Assembly: GCA_022113835.1 (NCBI GenBank)
Contig: JAILWY010000011.1
Location: 2,666,001-2,730,000, forward strand
From: Atopsyche davidsoni
Taxonomy: Eukaryota > Arthropoda > Insecta > Trichoptera > Hydrobiosidae
DNA length: 64,000 bases
Direction of reading: 5' to 3'
The translations under genes were made by a program, and so were the position numbers. This document shows, one piece after another, positions 24,761 to 37,010 of the stretch. Numbering within the stretch: the first letter of the stretch is position 1; each line of letters begins with the position of its first letter. The notes under the pieces were generated by a model, which did not search any database, was not told the origin of the DNA, and saw nothing but the letters and a program-made list of their open reading frames with translations.

Positions 24761-25515
24761 TTTATTATAAAAATATGAATAAAATAAAAGACCTCACGCT
24801 TCATTCATTTTTGTGCGATTTTTAATGCAATTTATTACTGACTTCTGAAAAAACTTTTTTAAACTGCCTGCGTGGATTTTTGAGTGTATCCTGAAAAAGG
24901 CTTTCAATGAATTTTTTTAAATTATTTTATTTAAATATAAAATAACTGACGATAATGTTTTTTCTTGATAAATACGCATTTGATTCATTGTATGCATGAT
25001 TTGAACCATCTTCTTCAATTTTTTTCCATAAAAGTTTATTGAGTTTTGCAGAAACATATTCTATTAACAATAGTCAAAACTGAAAATGAATCATACACGT
25101 AATTTTAAACATTAGTATAATGGAACTATTTTTTTCTTAAACACGTCCCTTGCTAAATTTCATTAAATTAAGTACGTTTATGCCCTGAATATTCTAAGTG
25201 AATTAAATTGTATATTACATGAAATGCATTTGCCTCAACGTTTAAGCAAATTTTCAGGCGAATGCCTCTTCCCTTTCCCCGAGACGCTCTCCTTTCAGGA
25301 TTCCTGAAACCCACCCTGGAATCGCAGCTCCGTTAACCCACTTTTAATCTTCAGTTTCCTTCAAGACCATCATTTTCTTTTGCAGAGCCGAGGCTTTGAA
25401 ATAATTGCTCGTATAAGTCTTTGAAATATATTAAGACTTAGTATTTCAAATTAAACCAGTCTAGTGTTGATAAACTGACATGGACGACACGGCTAGAGAG
25501 TTGTGTACATTTTTG
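24761..25515. other. AT-rich spacer
   Basis: Nothing recognised. Confidence 0.55.
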
Positions 25516-25519
25516 TTAA

Positions 25520-26065
25520 GAGTCTAGGTCTCATAATCGAGTTTTTTTATCATTTTCTAGTCCGTTTTGCGAAAAATCGACGGCACCAATCAAAAATATT
25601 TGAATGCAAAAAGTGTGATACATTCCTTCTTCCGAACACAATATATTTTTATTTCTTATAAATTTACTATTAGTATGATAAATATGTGTTTTTCCGATTG
25701 AAGAGTAGGAATTTGAAGATTCGTCTGGTACATTTTCCAAGAATCCTAAACATTTAAAAGTCTTTTTTTCAATTGAAATTAAAAGATTACATATAAACCA
25801 TGTGCGTCTTATAAATTTAAAAATTTAAAAAAAAAAAATCTTTAACAAACTTTGGTTTTGAAAAGTCGTCATTTTATCAAATTTTTCAACATTTTCATGA
25901 TTTTATTTTACCCTGAAAATGGACGTTAATTAAATAATAAAAAATATGTGAATATAATTTATAGTTTTTTTGATACTCTGTAAAAAAAATCAACGTTCGA
26001 GATAGAAAAATAAAGTGATAATTAAATTAATTGAATGACACGATTCCGCCAAGTAATGGACTGCC
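25520..26065 (+). repeat. AT-rich family A, copy 3, TTAA on both sides
   Basis: 546 bp from gagtctaggtctcataatcg to aatggactgcc. TTAA lies at 25516-25519 and 26066-26069. No ORF of note. Confidence 0.9.
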
Positions 26066-26069
26066 TTAA

Positions 26070-27436
26070 TGAGTGAATATGAAAAGACCCATGAAAGGCG
26101 AATATACTTGCTAAAAAAAATCGCAATCTCCTTGGTGATTAGTATTCGTATTTATCATTTTAATATCACCATTTAACTAAAATGGCGTAGTTTATTAATT
26201 ACTTGCGGGTGTAAGTCGGCACGTACGTTAGAATCGATAATTGAACAGAATTCCTCTCAGTCGGTGGATTTGGGATAATCGAATTCATCGCTGCCGACCT
26301 GTCGAATTATTAATCCCGATTGTAAGGAAATCACCTGACGCCAGCATGGCCAGCTCTCTACCTGTTCTCGCAGCTCTAATGGTTTACCTTTGTCAATTAA
26401 TTGCGTATCCGGTGAACCCAACACTACGCTTTAACAATGATTACCATTAAAAATATTTCCAATAAACGCACATTTTTCACTCGAACAACTTTGGGAAATC
26501 AACACGTGAAATTGTTAGAAGAATTCAGGTTTTTTTTTTTCACGATACTGGTTGTGTGGAATCACAAGTGTGTATTAAATATTTTTTCGTTTGAATCGTG
26601 TTTAAATTGATTACCTAAATATTGTATACTTCGCATTATTTCATTGATTTTTTATATTTATCTTCTAAGGCAGATCTACTCTACGATCTACAAATTTAAC
26701 ACAGTCAAATAATATACATTAATATTTTTCTATTAAAAGCGATTGTGGCTTAGAAATTGAGCGTCAAAAACACTAAAGACACATTAAAATTTACTTGATA
26801 TTCTCAAACATTATTTTAATCTATAGTATAGATTTTTTTCATTGCTTTCTACGATTTTTCAATATATCCAAATTGAAGTTATTTTATTTTTCAGTGTGTG
26901 CAGTGCTGTCAAAATCAACGCGAGAAATTTTTATTAATTATATATATTTTTCTTATTATTCGATTCAAATCTTATTTTATATAAAAAAAAAAAAAAAAAA
27001 AACTGAAATGCTTGTGTTTAAACTGTTTTATAAATACTAATGGAGATCAATTCGAGAAAGCGCACGCAGCCCCAATTCCCAAGACCAATAACGCACATTT
27101 GTATATGCTACTAGACGGAATTTATAATATATTTTTCTCTCTGCTTTGGTGATTGCTAAAAAAAAAATTAAAAAAAGCACGTAGAGTTTAAAGGCAGCGC
27201 CCGTCACGTGTGAATGCACATCGCTTGTGGTATTCACGTTAGAGTTGCAGCGAAAAACACTGCACCCACCCCTGGAACCTCCCCACCGGCACTGCGGAAA
27301 AACTCCGCACCTCCATTAACAGGAAGCGCTCTAAAAACGTTCGCACCCCGCCGCTGGGGTCTTTGAATCAAAACCTCTCGAGACCCAAAAACCTCAATTC
27401 ATTGTTTAAATATTTTTCTCGTGTTGGAGACATCCC
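26070..27436. other. Unassigned sequence
   Basis: GC-richer at 26220-26430 and 27180-27380. No recognisable coding region. An A-tract of about 19 is at ~26984-27002. Confidence 0.5.
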
Positions 27437-27440
27437 TTAA

Positions 27441-27986
27441 GGGTCTAGGTCCCATAATCGAGTTTTTTTGATCATTCTCTAGTCCGTTTTGCGAAAAATC
27501 TACTGCACCAATCAAAAAAAATTAAATGCAAAATGTTTGATACATCTCTTTTTCCGAACACAATATATTTTTATTTCTTAGAAATTTACTATTAATATGA
27601 TAAATATGTGTTTTTCTGATTGAAGTGTAGGAATTTGGAGATTCGTCTGGTACATTTTCCAAGAATCGTAAACATTTAAAAGTCTTTTTTTCAATTGGAA
27701 TTAAAAGATTAAATAAAAACCATGTGCGTCTTATTAATTTAAAAATTAAAAAAAAAAAAATCTTTAACAAACTTTGGTTTTGAAAAGTCGTCATTTTATC
27801 CAATTTTTCTACATCTTCAAGATTTTATTTTACAATGAAAATGGATGTTAACTCAATTATAAAAAATATGTGAATATAATTTATAGTTTTTTTGATATTC
27901 TGTAAAAAAATTAATTTTCGATATAGAAAAATAAAGTGACAATTAAATTAATTAAATGACACGATTTCGTCAGGTAATGGACTGCC
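27441..27986 (+). repeat. AT-rich family A, copy 4
   Basis: 546 bp, preceded by TTAA (27437-27440), ending actgcc and followed by TCTA. Same length as copy 3. Confidence 0.9.
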
Positions 27987-28459
27987 TCTAGTGGCTTATA
28001 AAATATTTTGCGTATATTGGTATACACAGGTAAGTTATTTTATTCTATCGTAGGACTGATTTGACGCCTGCTTAAAAATATATTTTTCGATTTGACGGTG
28101 AATTGTGGCCGGTCGATCCGCAAATTGTGAACTACACCTGTGCAGGTGTGCGCGATGACGTCACTCTGTCTACATACACGAGCACGTGCGGAGGAGGACG
28201 TACCTTGTTCGCAATCAATGTTTTTTCAGCGGACGTGAAAAGTGTTCCTGAAAAAACAGCCCAAAGGAGATGTACGGAAGGTGGACGGATGTTTTATCAG
28301 TCGGACGTCTAGTGGGTTTTTTGCGAGTATCTACAACCTTTTTCGGTTGAATATCAGACTCGAGGTAGGCTTCAGTAAGAAAACTGAAGGATTGTAATGA
28401 AAATACGAGTAGAATACCTTGTATTTAAAATACTATACAATATGGTATTTATATATATA
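27987..28459. other. Spacer with a CRE site
   Basis: TGACGTCA at 28156-28163 in a GC-richer stretch (28100-28310). No gene recognised. Confidence 0.4.
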
Positions 28460-29150
28460 CTAGAAATGTAGCCCGTCATAAAATGACGTATTCAATGAAC
28501 GATGCAATAGTGTTTGAACATATGTTTGGCTGACAATTAGATGAACATTTTGTACACATATATTTTGAATAACCGGATATTAATTTCGAAAGCAAAGCCA
28601 TTCTAGGAAATATCACATTTCGTGTCACAAACAACAAATCACTTTCACTGTACTGTTCTTTATTAGATGCAGTCTTTATCACGTTCAATTGTGCTATTCT
28701 TTTTTAATTACGTTTGCTATGCTTAGACGGTTTTATTTTTTTAGGAGGTATTTTAAGTTATTAATGATGTGATTAATAATTTCTAACGCAACTAAAAAAT
28801 AAAATTGGTACTTGTGTCAAGCTGACATAAACTGGAAATTTCTTAGAAGCATCATATTTTGTTTTTTTGTAAAAATTCTAAATTTGAAATTCTCGCTGTG
28901 AACAACAGAATCATATAATTCGTACATAAAGCATATTTGATAGTTTTATTTAATTAATTTATGAATTAAAATATTATCCTATCGTCTTGAAATTCGGCAC
29001 ATAACTGCGGAAAATTTCACTAAACTTGCGTGCAAAAAATCAGCGTTGTATCTTTTAAGATATTCTATAGAGAACCCAAAAATGAGACATACACACACAC
29101 TCACTCACCCATACACAATGGCTATTATTATAGTAGATATATAAAAATAT
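28460..29150. repeat. Probable nonautonomous transposable element
   Basis: Begins tatatactagaaatgtagcc and ends near tattatagtagatatataaa. The part around 28980-29090 (cgtcttgaaattcggcacat, then tagagaacccaaaaatgaga and a CA-rich run) is of a type I associate with abundant insect repeats. A similar start (gatactagaagtgtagcctt) is at ~49394. Family not assigned. Confidence 0.4.
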
Positions 29151-30074
29151 TGAATATTAACCCTTTGCACTCAAGAGGTGCGTCTCAGTCACCGCTTTAT
29201 TTGATAACGGTGATAACTATTTATGGTGTTTATGTGATCTTGTTCTTTGGTTCATTACTTGTTGCCTATATAATTTTACAAAGATTTAGTATCTCCCTTT
29301 CAATCTACGTAAGAATTTATTATCCAAGTCCCGTGGACTGCGGTCTCAGTTCGACAGAGCATTATTTTTTTGCTTCATAATATATAATACCATTAAAATA
29401 ATATGTTTAATAAACCTGGCAAAAGACATCAAACGACATACTATTGTGACACTTAAAAGCCGGGCATGCATATCGGCAATTGTTACATGAAATATCATAC
29501 AAAAACTTATGTCTACGATGTTATCTTCGTAAAGATGTAAATATACATTAACGGAAACGGAAACTCGCTTATAAGTTTTATTAACTTTATATAAAACCAT
29601 AAATTATGGTTCTCTGAAGAAATTAAATCCCACCTGCAGAAGGCTAGCATTGAATCGTTTGAGTGTTTTAACTTTAGTAAGTGCTTTAATTGCTTCTGAA
29701 TTTTTTATTTATTTTTATAAATGTATCCAAAGGCTGCACGTACGAGGCAGTAAAGCGTCCGAGCGGAGGCTTTAAGGGATGGGAGTGTCTTCCTGCTCTT
29801 CCCCAAATTAAAAATCCCCGGCCCCATTACGTCGATTTACAGCGTCTCAACCAGGTCCATAGTTAGGCCTTCTTTGATGGGGCCATCTATATTGCTAGAC
29901 AGGATCGTTAGAGTAACAAACGTACAGGAGGTGTTGGTGAGCGATGAATGCCAACATACAGAGTGACTTCAAAATCGCACAACGTTGTAAATAATCTAAT
30001 ACAAACGTTTTGATCACTCAATAATCGGTGATGTTGAAAATTATTAAGAAACGAAATGGGTAGGGGATTACGAT
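29151..30074. other. Unassigned sequence
   Basis: Moderate GC at 29740-29900; no gene recognised. Confidence 0.5.
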
Positions 30075-30240
30075 ATTTATTATTTGTATGAATTCAATAT
30101 TTTTGACAGAGAGCACTTGGTGGAATTCCATTTTAATATTTTTGAATAAAATACTGACCAGTTTCGCCAACCTTTCACGTTGGCGAAACCGGTCACTAAT
30201 AAAAACGAAAATGTGAAAAATCACTCAAGTATTTCATTCA
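30075..30240. repeat. Dispersed repeat, partner of 50060-50235
   Basis: Shares tcagagag-acttggtggaa, ttccatttaatatttttga-type text and ggcgaaaccggtcac. A short inverted pair (gtttcgccaacctttcacgt and acgttggcgaaaccggt) lies at its middle. Confidence 0.7.
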
Positions 30241-30499
30241 TAATATTTGTATGAATATTACAACACAAATTAAATTTTAGCAACAAGTAATGATAAATAT
30301 TTTATACTGTGCGCACAATGGTGCAATTAGACAGAGATCTGGATAAAACAATCTTACATGTCTCGAGAATTTTTCTCGTCGTTTTACATGTGAATCGATT
30401 GCCGATAAATCGCATTTACTTAGCATCAAACAATTTAAAAACGTATTTTGGGTGAACCAATAAATCTGAAGTCATATTTTGGCTGTATTTTTTGAAATA

Positions 30500-30700
30500 A
30501 TAAATATGGCCTAGTAAAGCAGATTATCCGGGGAAAAATCAATAAAAATAGGGCATTGGAAGAAGAAAGCTAGCGTGGATGCAGAATTAATGCCAGTGGA
30601 TGAAATTTGGGGTACAGCCGAATTAGTAAAATATGTATATGTTTAGTGAAATGGTTATCAATCTCTTCTGAGAAGAGATACTTGGAGAAGAGAATTCTGG
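30500..30700 (+). pseudogene. LINE 3' coding remnant
   Basis: Forward: NKYGLVKQIIRGKINKNRAL, then a frame break, and RISKICICLVKWLSISSEK near the end. Corresponds to the segment after the reverse transcriptase domain of the family at 34.1-35.0 kb. Confidence 0.75.
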
Positions 30701-32304
30701 AGGTAACACGAGTTTTGAACCACCGTGTGTGTAGTTAAATCATGTGTATACACGCAAGGAAGGTATAAGATGGCAATAGGCATTTCCTTGCGTGTAATGT
30801 CGTTCATTTAGAAAAAAAGATATAACTGTGTCAGAAATGTCATATTATTCGTCTTATTTTTATCCATCGTCTTTTTTATATACTCTTGCCTTTAATTCCA
30901 TCAAGAAGCAACATTTCTACATTTTTACACATGAATTAATAATGCAGTATTCCAAAATAAATACAGGCCTCATTTATAAAAATAAATACACATATCTATC
31001 CACAACAGACCGATTAAATTTCTAATACTTCATACAACTGATTCGAATAGCTTAGAAGTAGATCTGAAATACCCCATGAAAAGCGAAAGCGCTCGCAAAC
31101 AAAAAATGTTCATAGTTTTATTTTTATACTTATTTACTTTTGACAAATAAGCATGAATACAAGAAAGTCTCAAGACTATTTAAAATACACGTATTATTCA
31201 GACTTTATGAATTCAAACGTCTTTAATTATACAATTGATTTCTTGGCATAATCTATATTGATTTTTTTTTTAATTCATCAGACCACATTGTAAATATTAA
31301 ATCAACATTCCCTTCACATATCGTACAAAAAATTAAATGGAAAAAAAATATTTGCACACAATAGAATACCAGTTAAAATATCGGAATATTAAATAACAAC
31401 GATTAATTATTCGTTAAAAATTATTTTTACAGCGATTTGAGATACACACATTAAAAGTGAATGAATAAAGTAAAGATTAAATATTTTTGATTTGATTTTA
31501 TTACAATAATTTTTATCAAAATAAATATTTAGGTATCTTTCAACTAAGTCTGAAAATGCTTAATAAAATAAAATTATACCCAGAACTGTGAACTTGTTTC
31601 ATTTCAATGAATTTTTAATGGGGTTTTATTAAAACATTCAAATTTTTTTTTATTATAATCTGATTGTAAATTTGTTTACATTATTTATTTCAGTATATGA
31701 TTGCCCTAATTCTAGTTATACTACTGTTATTTCAGCTTGCAATAATAGTCGGGGGTGGAAGGCAGCTTGGGTAGTGTAATTAAAACCAACAGTACAATAT
31801 CAACCCCCTTGTCTTCATCAATCTAATTAACAACTTTGTTATTGTTGTGGATCATCAGAAAAATTGAAAATTCAAGCAGTAAAAAGTTACTTAAAAGTTC
31901 TAGATTTAATCTAACCTCACATAGTTACTTAAAAAAACATTAGTGTTCATTTACTGACTGATTAATGCACAACGCTAGTACCATATTCTGAGCAGAATTT
32001 TTTTTCACGAAATACTTGCAATACTGTCAGTCATACTCGACGGTATCATTTTATATTTATATAATAAAAATATATTACACCGGAAGGAGCTTCTACAAAA
32101 ACTACAAACATTTTTTTACAATTTTTCCCCAGTTGACATTTATCTCCTATCGTTTTGATGGATGGCGCGTCCAGGACCATCCCTGGGGTTGGAATCAATA
32201 GGGGGTTGTTTTTTTTATTATTTCCATTGCACTGGGCGAGATCTCCTTCGTGGCCTCGCACAGCATCCATCAGCTGGAAGTCCGCGAGCGAGTATATACC
32301 GACA
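30701..32304. other. AT-rich sequence without a supported gene
   Basis: A GC-richer patch at 32150-32300 is open on both strands; the products (LADFQLMDAVRGHEGDLAQC on minus) are not recognised. Confidence 0.45.
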
Positions 32305-32755
32305 CTGTATATCATAGGTTCCCAAACTATTTTGTCCCGTCGACCCCTTGTCGAGTTTTTCTATTTTTTGTAGTTTACTTCAAACATATTTTTGACATAT
32401 GATATACAGGTGCGCCATATTTTATGTCGGTATGTAAACATTGTATAACTATTATTTTTTTTGTAAGAAGGTTGACAACTGCACTGAAACCCTTTTTCAT
32501 GTGGTGTGAAGATGGAAAACCTATCAAAAACCTTCTTGTGATAGTCCATAATGCAGGATTAATAGCATTATTATGTTAGTACATAAGAATGTTTAAATTT
32601 TGGTGATGACCTGCTTAAATGGGATCCACTCTCGTAGACCCCCATTTACAGTTCTTGGACCCCCAATTTAATTTTTCGCTGTCATCGACCCCTTGCAGGG
32701 CAAAATCGACCCCTGGGGGTCGATATTGACCACTTTGGGAACCAGTGCTGTATAT
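32305..32755. mobile_element. hAT-like MITE with perfect 8-bp target duplication
   Basis: Element 32313-32747 (435 bp) with ends CATAGGTTCCCAAAC and (reverse complement) CACTGGTTCCCAAAG, flanked by ctgtatat at 32305-32312 and 32748-32755. Inner ends carry the gtcgacccc/ggggtcgat motif. Homologous to 57483-57970. Termini and 8-bp duplication are those of the hAT superfamily; no transposase. Confidence 0.9.
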
Positions 32756-34064
32756 AGAACACGACTGAATATACAGTGTGAGAGATTGCTAGCTCCGCGT
32801 GACCTACTGTAGCTTCAAAAATAGAGCAACCCTATTTTTTCTTACAAAATAAGACTGATAAGAAACATCTTATATACGTGTAAAGAAACAAAAAATATTA
32901 TTAATATTATTAAATTTAAATACGTATAAAAATATCTTAATATATATTATGAATATTATTAAATTAAAATAATATGTTTTCTATAAGATTCTCCACCACT
33001 TGAAGGTTCTCACTCCACGACTTCTGCTGGCTGTAAAAACAACCCCATTCACCATGGAGTTTTCCATGAACCCCTTCGGCTGCAGTTCTTGGAGATGGGG
33101 TAAGATATTCATAATTGATGTTATTTTTAAATTCATTTAACTTTGCTGCGCTACGTTCACTGCTTTCTGCTTATTTTTTTTATTTTAAGCCCTACCCATA
33201 TTATTGTGGTTTCTCTAATGAAAAATATATTTTCTACGCCACTGCCTTTATGTTTTAATCCTTTTTTAGTAGTAGATTTTTATAATTAATTTTATCTTAA
33301 CCGATATTATACTAAGAATTAAAAAAAATATATGTTTATATCACCTAGGAAAGCCTGTTTAAATATTGATTGAATTGCAATAATTATTCAATAAATTTAT
33401 CGCATGTGTACATGCTAGTCGCCTAGGTGCAACTTTGTTTGAAGTTCGGGTAACATGCAAGTTGCATGAATTTATTTAAAAAAATGTTTAAAAACAAGTT
33501 TTATGACTATCGTCCTGGTGTCTAAGGTGATGTGTCCGGCACAGTGCCAGAATCGAAAACGCTAATTTCACGTATACACCTTGATGGACAAAAACATTAC
33601 CTATTACAGAGAAACGCATAAATTCTTATTAAAGCAAAGTTAGGTTAAGTTTAGGTTAGTTAGTTAAGAGGCATTGTTCTTCCATTAAATCGATCCCCAC
33701 CCCAGTCTTCTTCTCCCCTTCGTTGCACCTCCTCCTCCTCTTTCAGCATTATTCTCTCCGGATGACTTGTAAACTTTAAATTGCAATTCCGATTCAATTA
33801 AAAAGTGTATCTTTTACGCGGAACTCTCCCCCGACCCGTTGTGCTTCCCAGAATGCAGTTTGTTCCGCTGCATGCCATTAAACATGCGAAAACGCCAAGC
33901 GCAGTAGACATACCGAAAAGCACTAACTTCGAATGCTGATGCAGAAATATATATTTTTTTCAATTCTCGATAATAGTTAATTGCATTGAATTCAATAATA
34001 AATATAAATACCTGTATTTATAAAATAACCAGAATGGCTTTGTCTGTTTATTACGTAATACTCT
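32756..34064. other. AT-rich sequence without a supported gene
   Basis: 33000-33110 is GC-richer with accatggag and a possible donor (ggggtaagat) but no recognised protein. A TTAGG-like stretch (gttaggttaagtttaggtta) is near 33640. Confidence 0.45.
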
Positions 34065-34475
34065 GGTGCTTCTCCTTATATAAAGTTAGTGACCATTTGA
34101 TCGCACATATCTCTACTTATCTCAATCCCCTTTTTTTCTTTGATTTTTCTTTGAATAAACAGCTGGAGGATGCTATATTTACTATTACGAAAAATGTCGC
34201 CAAAATACCTTTCGCTTCTTTGCCATCGTCAAAGTCTTTGTCAATCCATGTTTTTTTTAGGATTCTTCTATACAGCCACCTTTCTGCAGTGAATGAATAT
34301 GAATGTCCAAGACGACATAAAACTTGGTAAAACTCCAATGAGATTTCAGTGAAATATCTCTTGAGCATACTACTTGCCTTAAATTATTAAACGTACTGCG
34401 TGCTGTCTCAATTCTCACTTTAATTTCCTGGTCAGAATCCCAGTTCTTATTTAACCAACGTTGTAGTGGAGAGAT
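34065..34475 (-). pseudogene. LINE 3' coding remnant, longest copy
   Basis: Minus strand, in pieces: WDSDQEIKVRIETARSTFNN, LRQVVCSRDISLKSHWSFTK, FYVVL, then after a frame change AERWLYRRILKKTWIDK and EKSKKKRGL. This is the region after the reverse transcriptase palm in arthropod LINEs (EIKxRIxxARxxF, CSRDLSLxxR, YRRMLKISWxD). Confidence 0.85.
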
Positions 34476-34769
34476 ATTATAACACCGTACTAAAACAACT
34501 ATTATGAATATCCTAATAATTAAGAGATTAGAATCAATAAAGTAAATCAACCGTGTCAGTTTATCACTGGTTTAATTTTTAATTCACAACAAGTGTGAAT
34601 AGCTGGTTGGCTAGAAAATATCAACAATTTTTTTTGTTGATTTCCCGAGGAAAATCCAAAGGAAAAAAGGTATTTGAAAGAGAAAACTAACGTGGATAAA
34701 GATGTGTTAAGTGAGATGGGAGAGAGGCACCTGAAGAAAAATAATATTTCCTGTTTTCTTGACGTCGGT

Positions 34770-34998
34770 AAAGAAGCGAAAATTCTCGTATTTTGGCCAC
34801 ATTTTTCGCAATAATAAGTATGGCATCCTCCAGCTGAATGTCCAAGGAAAAATCGAATGAAAAAGGGGCATTGGAAGAAGGAAGTTCACGTGGATGTGGA
34901 ATTTGCGCCAGTGGCTGGTGAGACTGGCCCAGGATAAAGACAAGTTCAAGGAAAGAAGAATATCAGCATATACTCGTTCTGAGCCAGTATTCATGGTT
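34770..34998 (+). pseudogene. LINE 3' coding remnant (forward)
   Basis: Forward: KKRKFSYFGHIFRNNKYGIL, QLNVQGKIE, a stop, KRGIGRRKFTWMWNLRQWLV, RLAQDKDKFKERRISAY. It matches LEYLGHIMRxxKYxLLQLIxQGKIxGKRGxGRRxxSWLxNLRxW. It faces the reverse copy at 34.1-34.5 kb and ends next to family A copy 5. Confidence 0.85.
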
Positions 34999-35004
34999 TT
35001 TTAA

Positions 35005-35572
35005 GGGTATAGGTCCCATACTCGAGTTTTTTTGATCATTTTCTGGTCCGTTTTGCGAAAAATCGACTGCACCAATCAAAAAAAATTTAATGCAAAAAGT
35101 TAGATACATCCCTTCTTCCGAACAGAATATATTTTTATTTCTTGTAAATATACTTTTAATATGATAAATATGAGTTTTTCCGATTAAAGTGTAAGAATTT
35201 GGAGATTCGTCATGTCCCTTTTCCAAGAGCCCCAAATATTTAAAAGTCTTTTTTTAATTTCAATTAAAAGATTAAATATAAAACATGTGCGTCTTATAAA
35301 TTTAAAAATTAAAAAAAAAAAATCTTTAACCAACTTTGGTTTTGAAAAGTCGTCATTTTTTCCAATTTTTCTTACATCTTCAAGATGTTATTCTACCCTA
35401 AAAATGGATGTTAATTAAATAATAAAAAATATGTCAATATAATTTATAGTTTTTTTGATACTCTGTAAAAAAATCAATACTCTATATAGAAAAATAAAGT
35501 GACAATTAAATTAATTAAATGACACGATTTCGCCAGGCAATGGACTGAATTATAAGGCTGCCTTAAGGGGGG
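35005..35572 (+). repeat. AT-rich family A, copy 5, TTAA on both sides
   Basis: TTAA at 35001-35004 and 35573-35576. From gggtataggtcccatactcg to ataaggctgcc. It lies 0.2 kb upstream of the candidate promoter. Confidence 0.9.
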
Positions 35573-35699
35573 AAATAATCTAGTGGGTCCCCTTGTCTTT
35601 AATATGTTGTAATGCTCAATATTCTTTTTTTTTATATGGAGTATTACAAATCAAACCTGCCTGTTGCAGAAAAATAATGTTATTTTATACTACATGCAA

Positions 35700-35810
35700 T
35701 CTTTTGTTACAAGTTCATAGACAATACGCTGGCCCCATGACCCCGTCCCGTGCGCCTCGCATAGTAATGAGTCCGGGTTTATATAAGCTGGCTCGTCTCC
35801 AGACCGGCGT
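35700..35810 (+). promoter_or_regulatory. Candidate TATA promoter, possibly of FASN
   Basis: A GC-rich block in AT-rich surroundings contains TATATAAG at 35780-35787. A start site would be expected near 35810, and an arthropod initiator-like CCAGTG lies at 35819-35824. Downstream comes an ATG-free leader and a 5' splice site at 35920/35921. The FASN coding exon at 41478 needs exactly such an upstream noncoding exon. The link is inferred from order and splice logic, not shown; another gene or a transposon promoter remains possible. Confidence 0.45.
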
Positions 35811-35920
35811 ATCCCTCGCCAGTGCTCCTCGCCGCCTGTCCACTGCCACTGCTCGCACTAGTGCCCCGCATCTCTCACGCTCCACCCGTGTCATCTGTGC
35901 AGGAACATCACGGATACAAG
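35811..35920 (+). other. Candidate noncoding first exon (5' UTR)
   Basis: About 110 bp of GC-rich sequence with no ATG, ending GGATACAAG before gtaata. Splicing to the acceptor at 41477 would place CAAGC directly before the FASN ATG, with A at -3, a good initiation context. The implied first intron is 5.6 kb (35921-41477). The start is an estimate from the TATA box. Confidence 0.4.
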
Positions 35921-35975
35921 GTAATACCGCCCGCCGCGCCAAGCCACGCGTCTGCATGCCCGCAGTGTCAAGTTT

Positions 35976-37010
35976 GAAACGTTTTGGACATCGAAGTATA
36001 GTAGTCTCTTTGGCTCCCGACGTTTCATGTAATATGCATAATTATATTATACTGTGTTTTTTGAAACATCTAGAGAGTACGAGTTAGCTTCTTTTTACAA
36101 TATGCACCATATTCTTATAAAATCAAGTTTGAAACGCTTTGGACATCGAAGTATAGTAACCTTTTAGGCAACATTGCTCCGATCTTGGCTCACGACGTTT
36201 CATGTAATATGCATAATTATATTATACTATGATTTCTGGAACATTCTAGATTGTATTTGGCATCTTTTCACAATCTCCACCATATTTTTGGACATCGAAG
36301 TATAATCATGTCTTTTGGGCAACATTGCTCCGATCTTGGCTCCCGAAGTTTCATGTAGTATACATTATAACATTATACTTTGTTTTCTGAAACATCTAGA
36401 GAATATTTGGTTTCTTCTCACAATTTGCACCATATTCTTATAAAATCAAGTTTGAAACGTTTTGGGCATCGAAGTATAACCAATGTCTTTTAGGCAAAAT
36501 TGCTCTTATCACGTTTCATATAATATGCATAATTATATTATAATGTGATTTCTGAAACATCTATAGAGTATTTGGCTTCTTTTTACAATATACACCATAT
36601 TCTTATAATATCAACTTTGAAACGTTTTGGACATCGAAGTATAATCATGTCTTTTGGGCAACATTGCTCCGATCTTGGCTCCCGACGTTTCGTGTAATAT
36701 GCATAATTGTATTATACTGTGATTTCTGAAACATCTAGAGTGTATTTGTCTTCTTCTCACAATTTGCACCATATTCTTATAAAATCAACAATGAAACGTT
36801 TTGGACATCGAAGTATAACCAGTGTCTTTAAGGCAATATTGCTCCGATCTTTGGCTTCTGACGTTCAAACCGTTGTTTCGTGTAATAAGCATAATTTTAT
36901 TATACTGTGATTTCTGAAACATCTAGAGTAGTTGGCTTTTGACTTTTAAAACCATTTCTTCTCACAATCTGCACCATATTTATATAATGTCAACTTTGAA
37001 ACGACGATAA
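35976..37010 (+). repeat. Tandem repeat, ~155-205-bp units, about 6.5 copies
   Basis: The key block gaaacgttttggacatcgaa, with variants, recurs at 35976, 36131, ~36285, 36454, 36619, 36793 and (partial) 36998. Each unit also has ctcccgacgtttcatgtaat and tgcaccatattcttataaaa. The array begins ~55 bp behind the candidate 5' splice site at 35921, so it would sit in the first intron of the gene. Confidence 0.9.

Noticed and set aside
32046..32315. 89-codon minus-strand ORF
   Set aside because: Open also on the plus strand, reaches the MITE target duplication, and gives no recognisable product.
35593..36087. 164-codon ORF, the longest on the + strand outside FASN
   Set aside because: It overlaps the candidate promoter/leader and runs into the tandem array; composition is low-complexity Ser/Arg/Ala from GC-rich DNA, with a competing ORF on the other strand.
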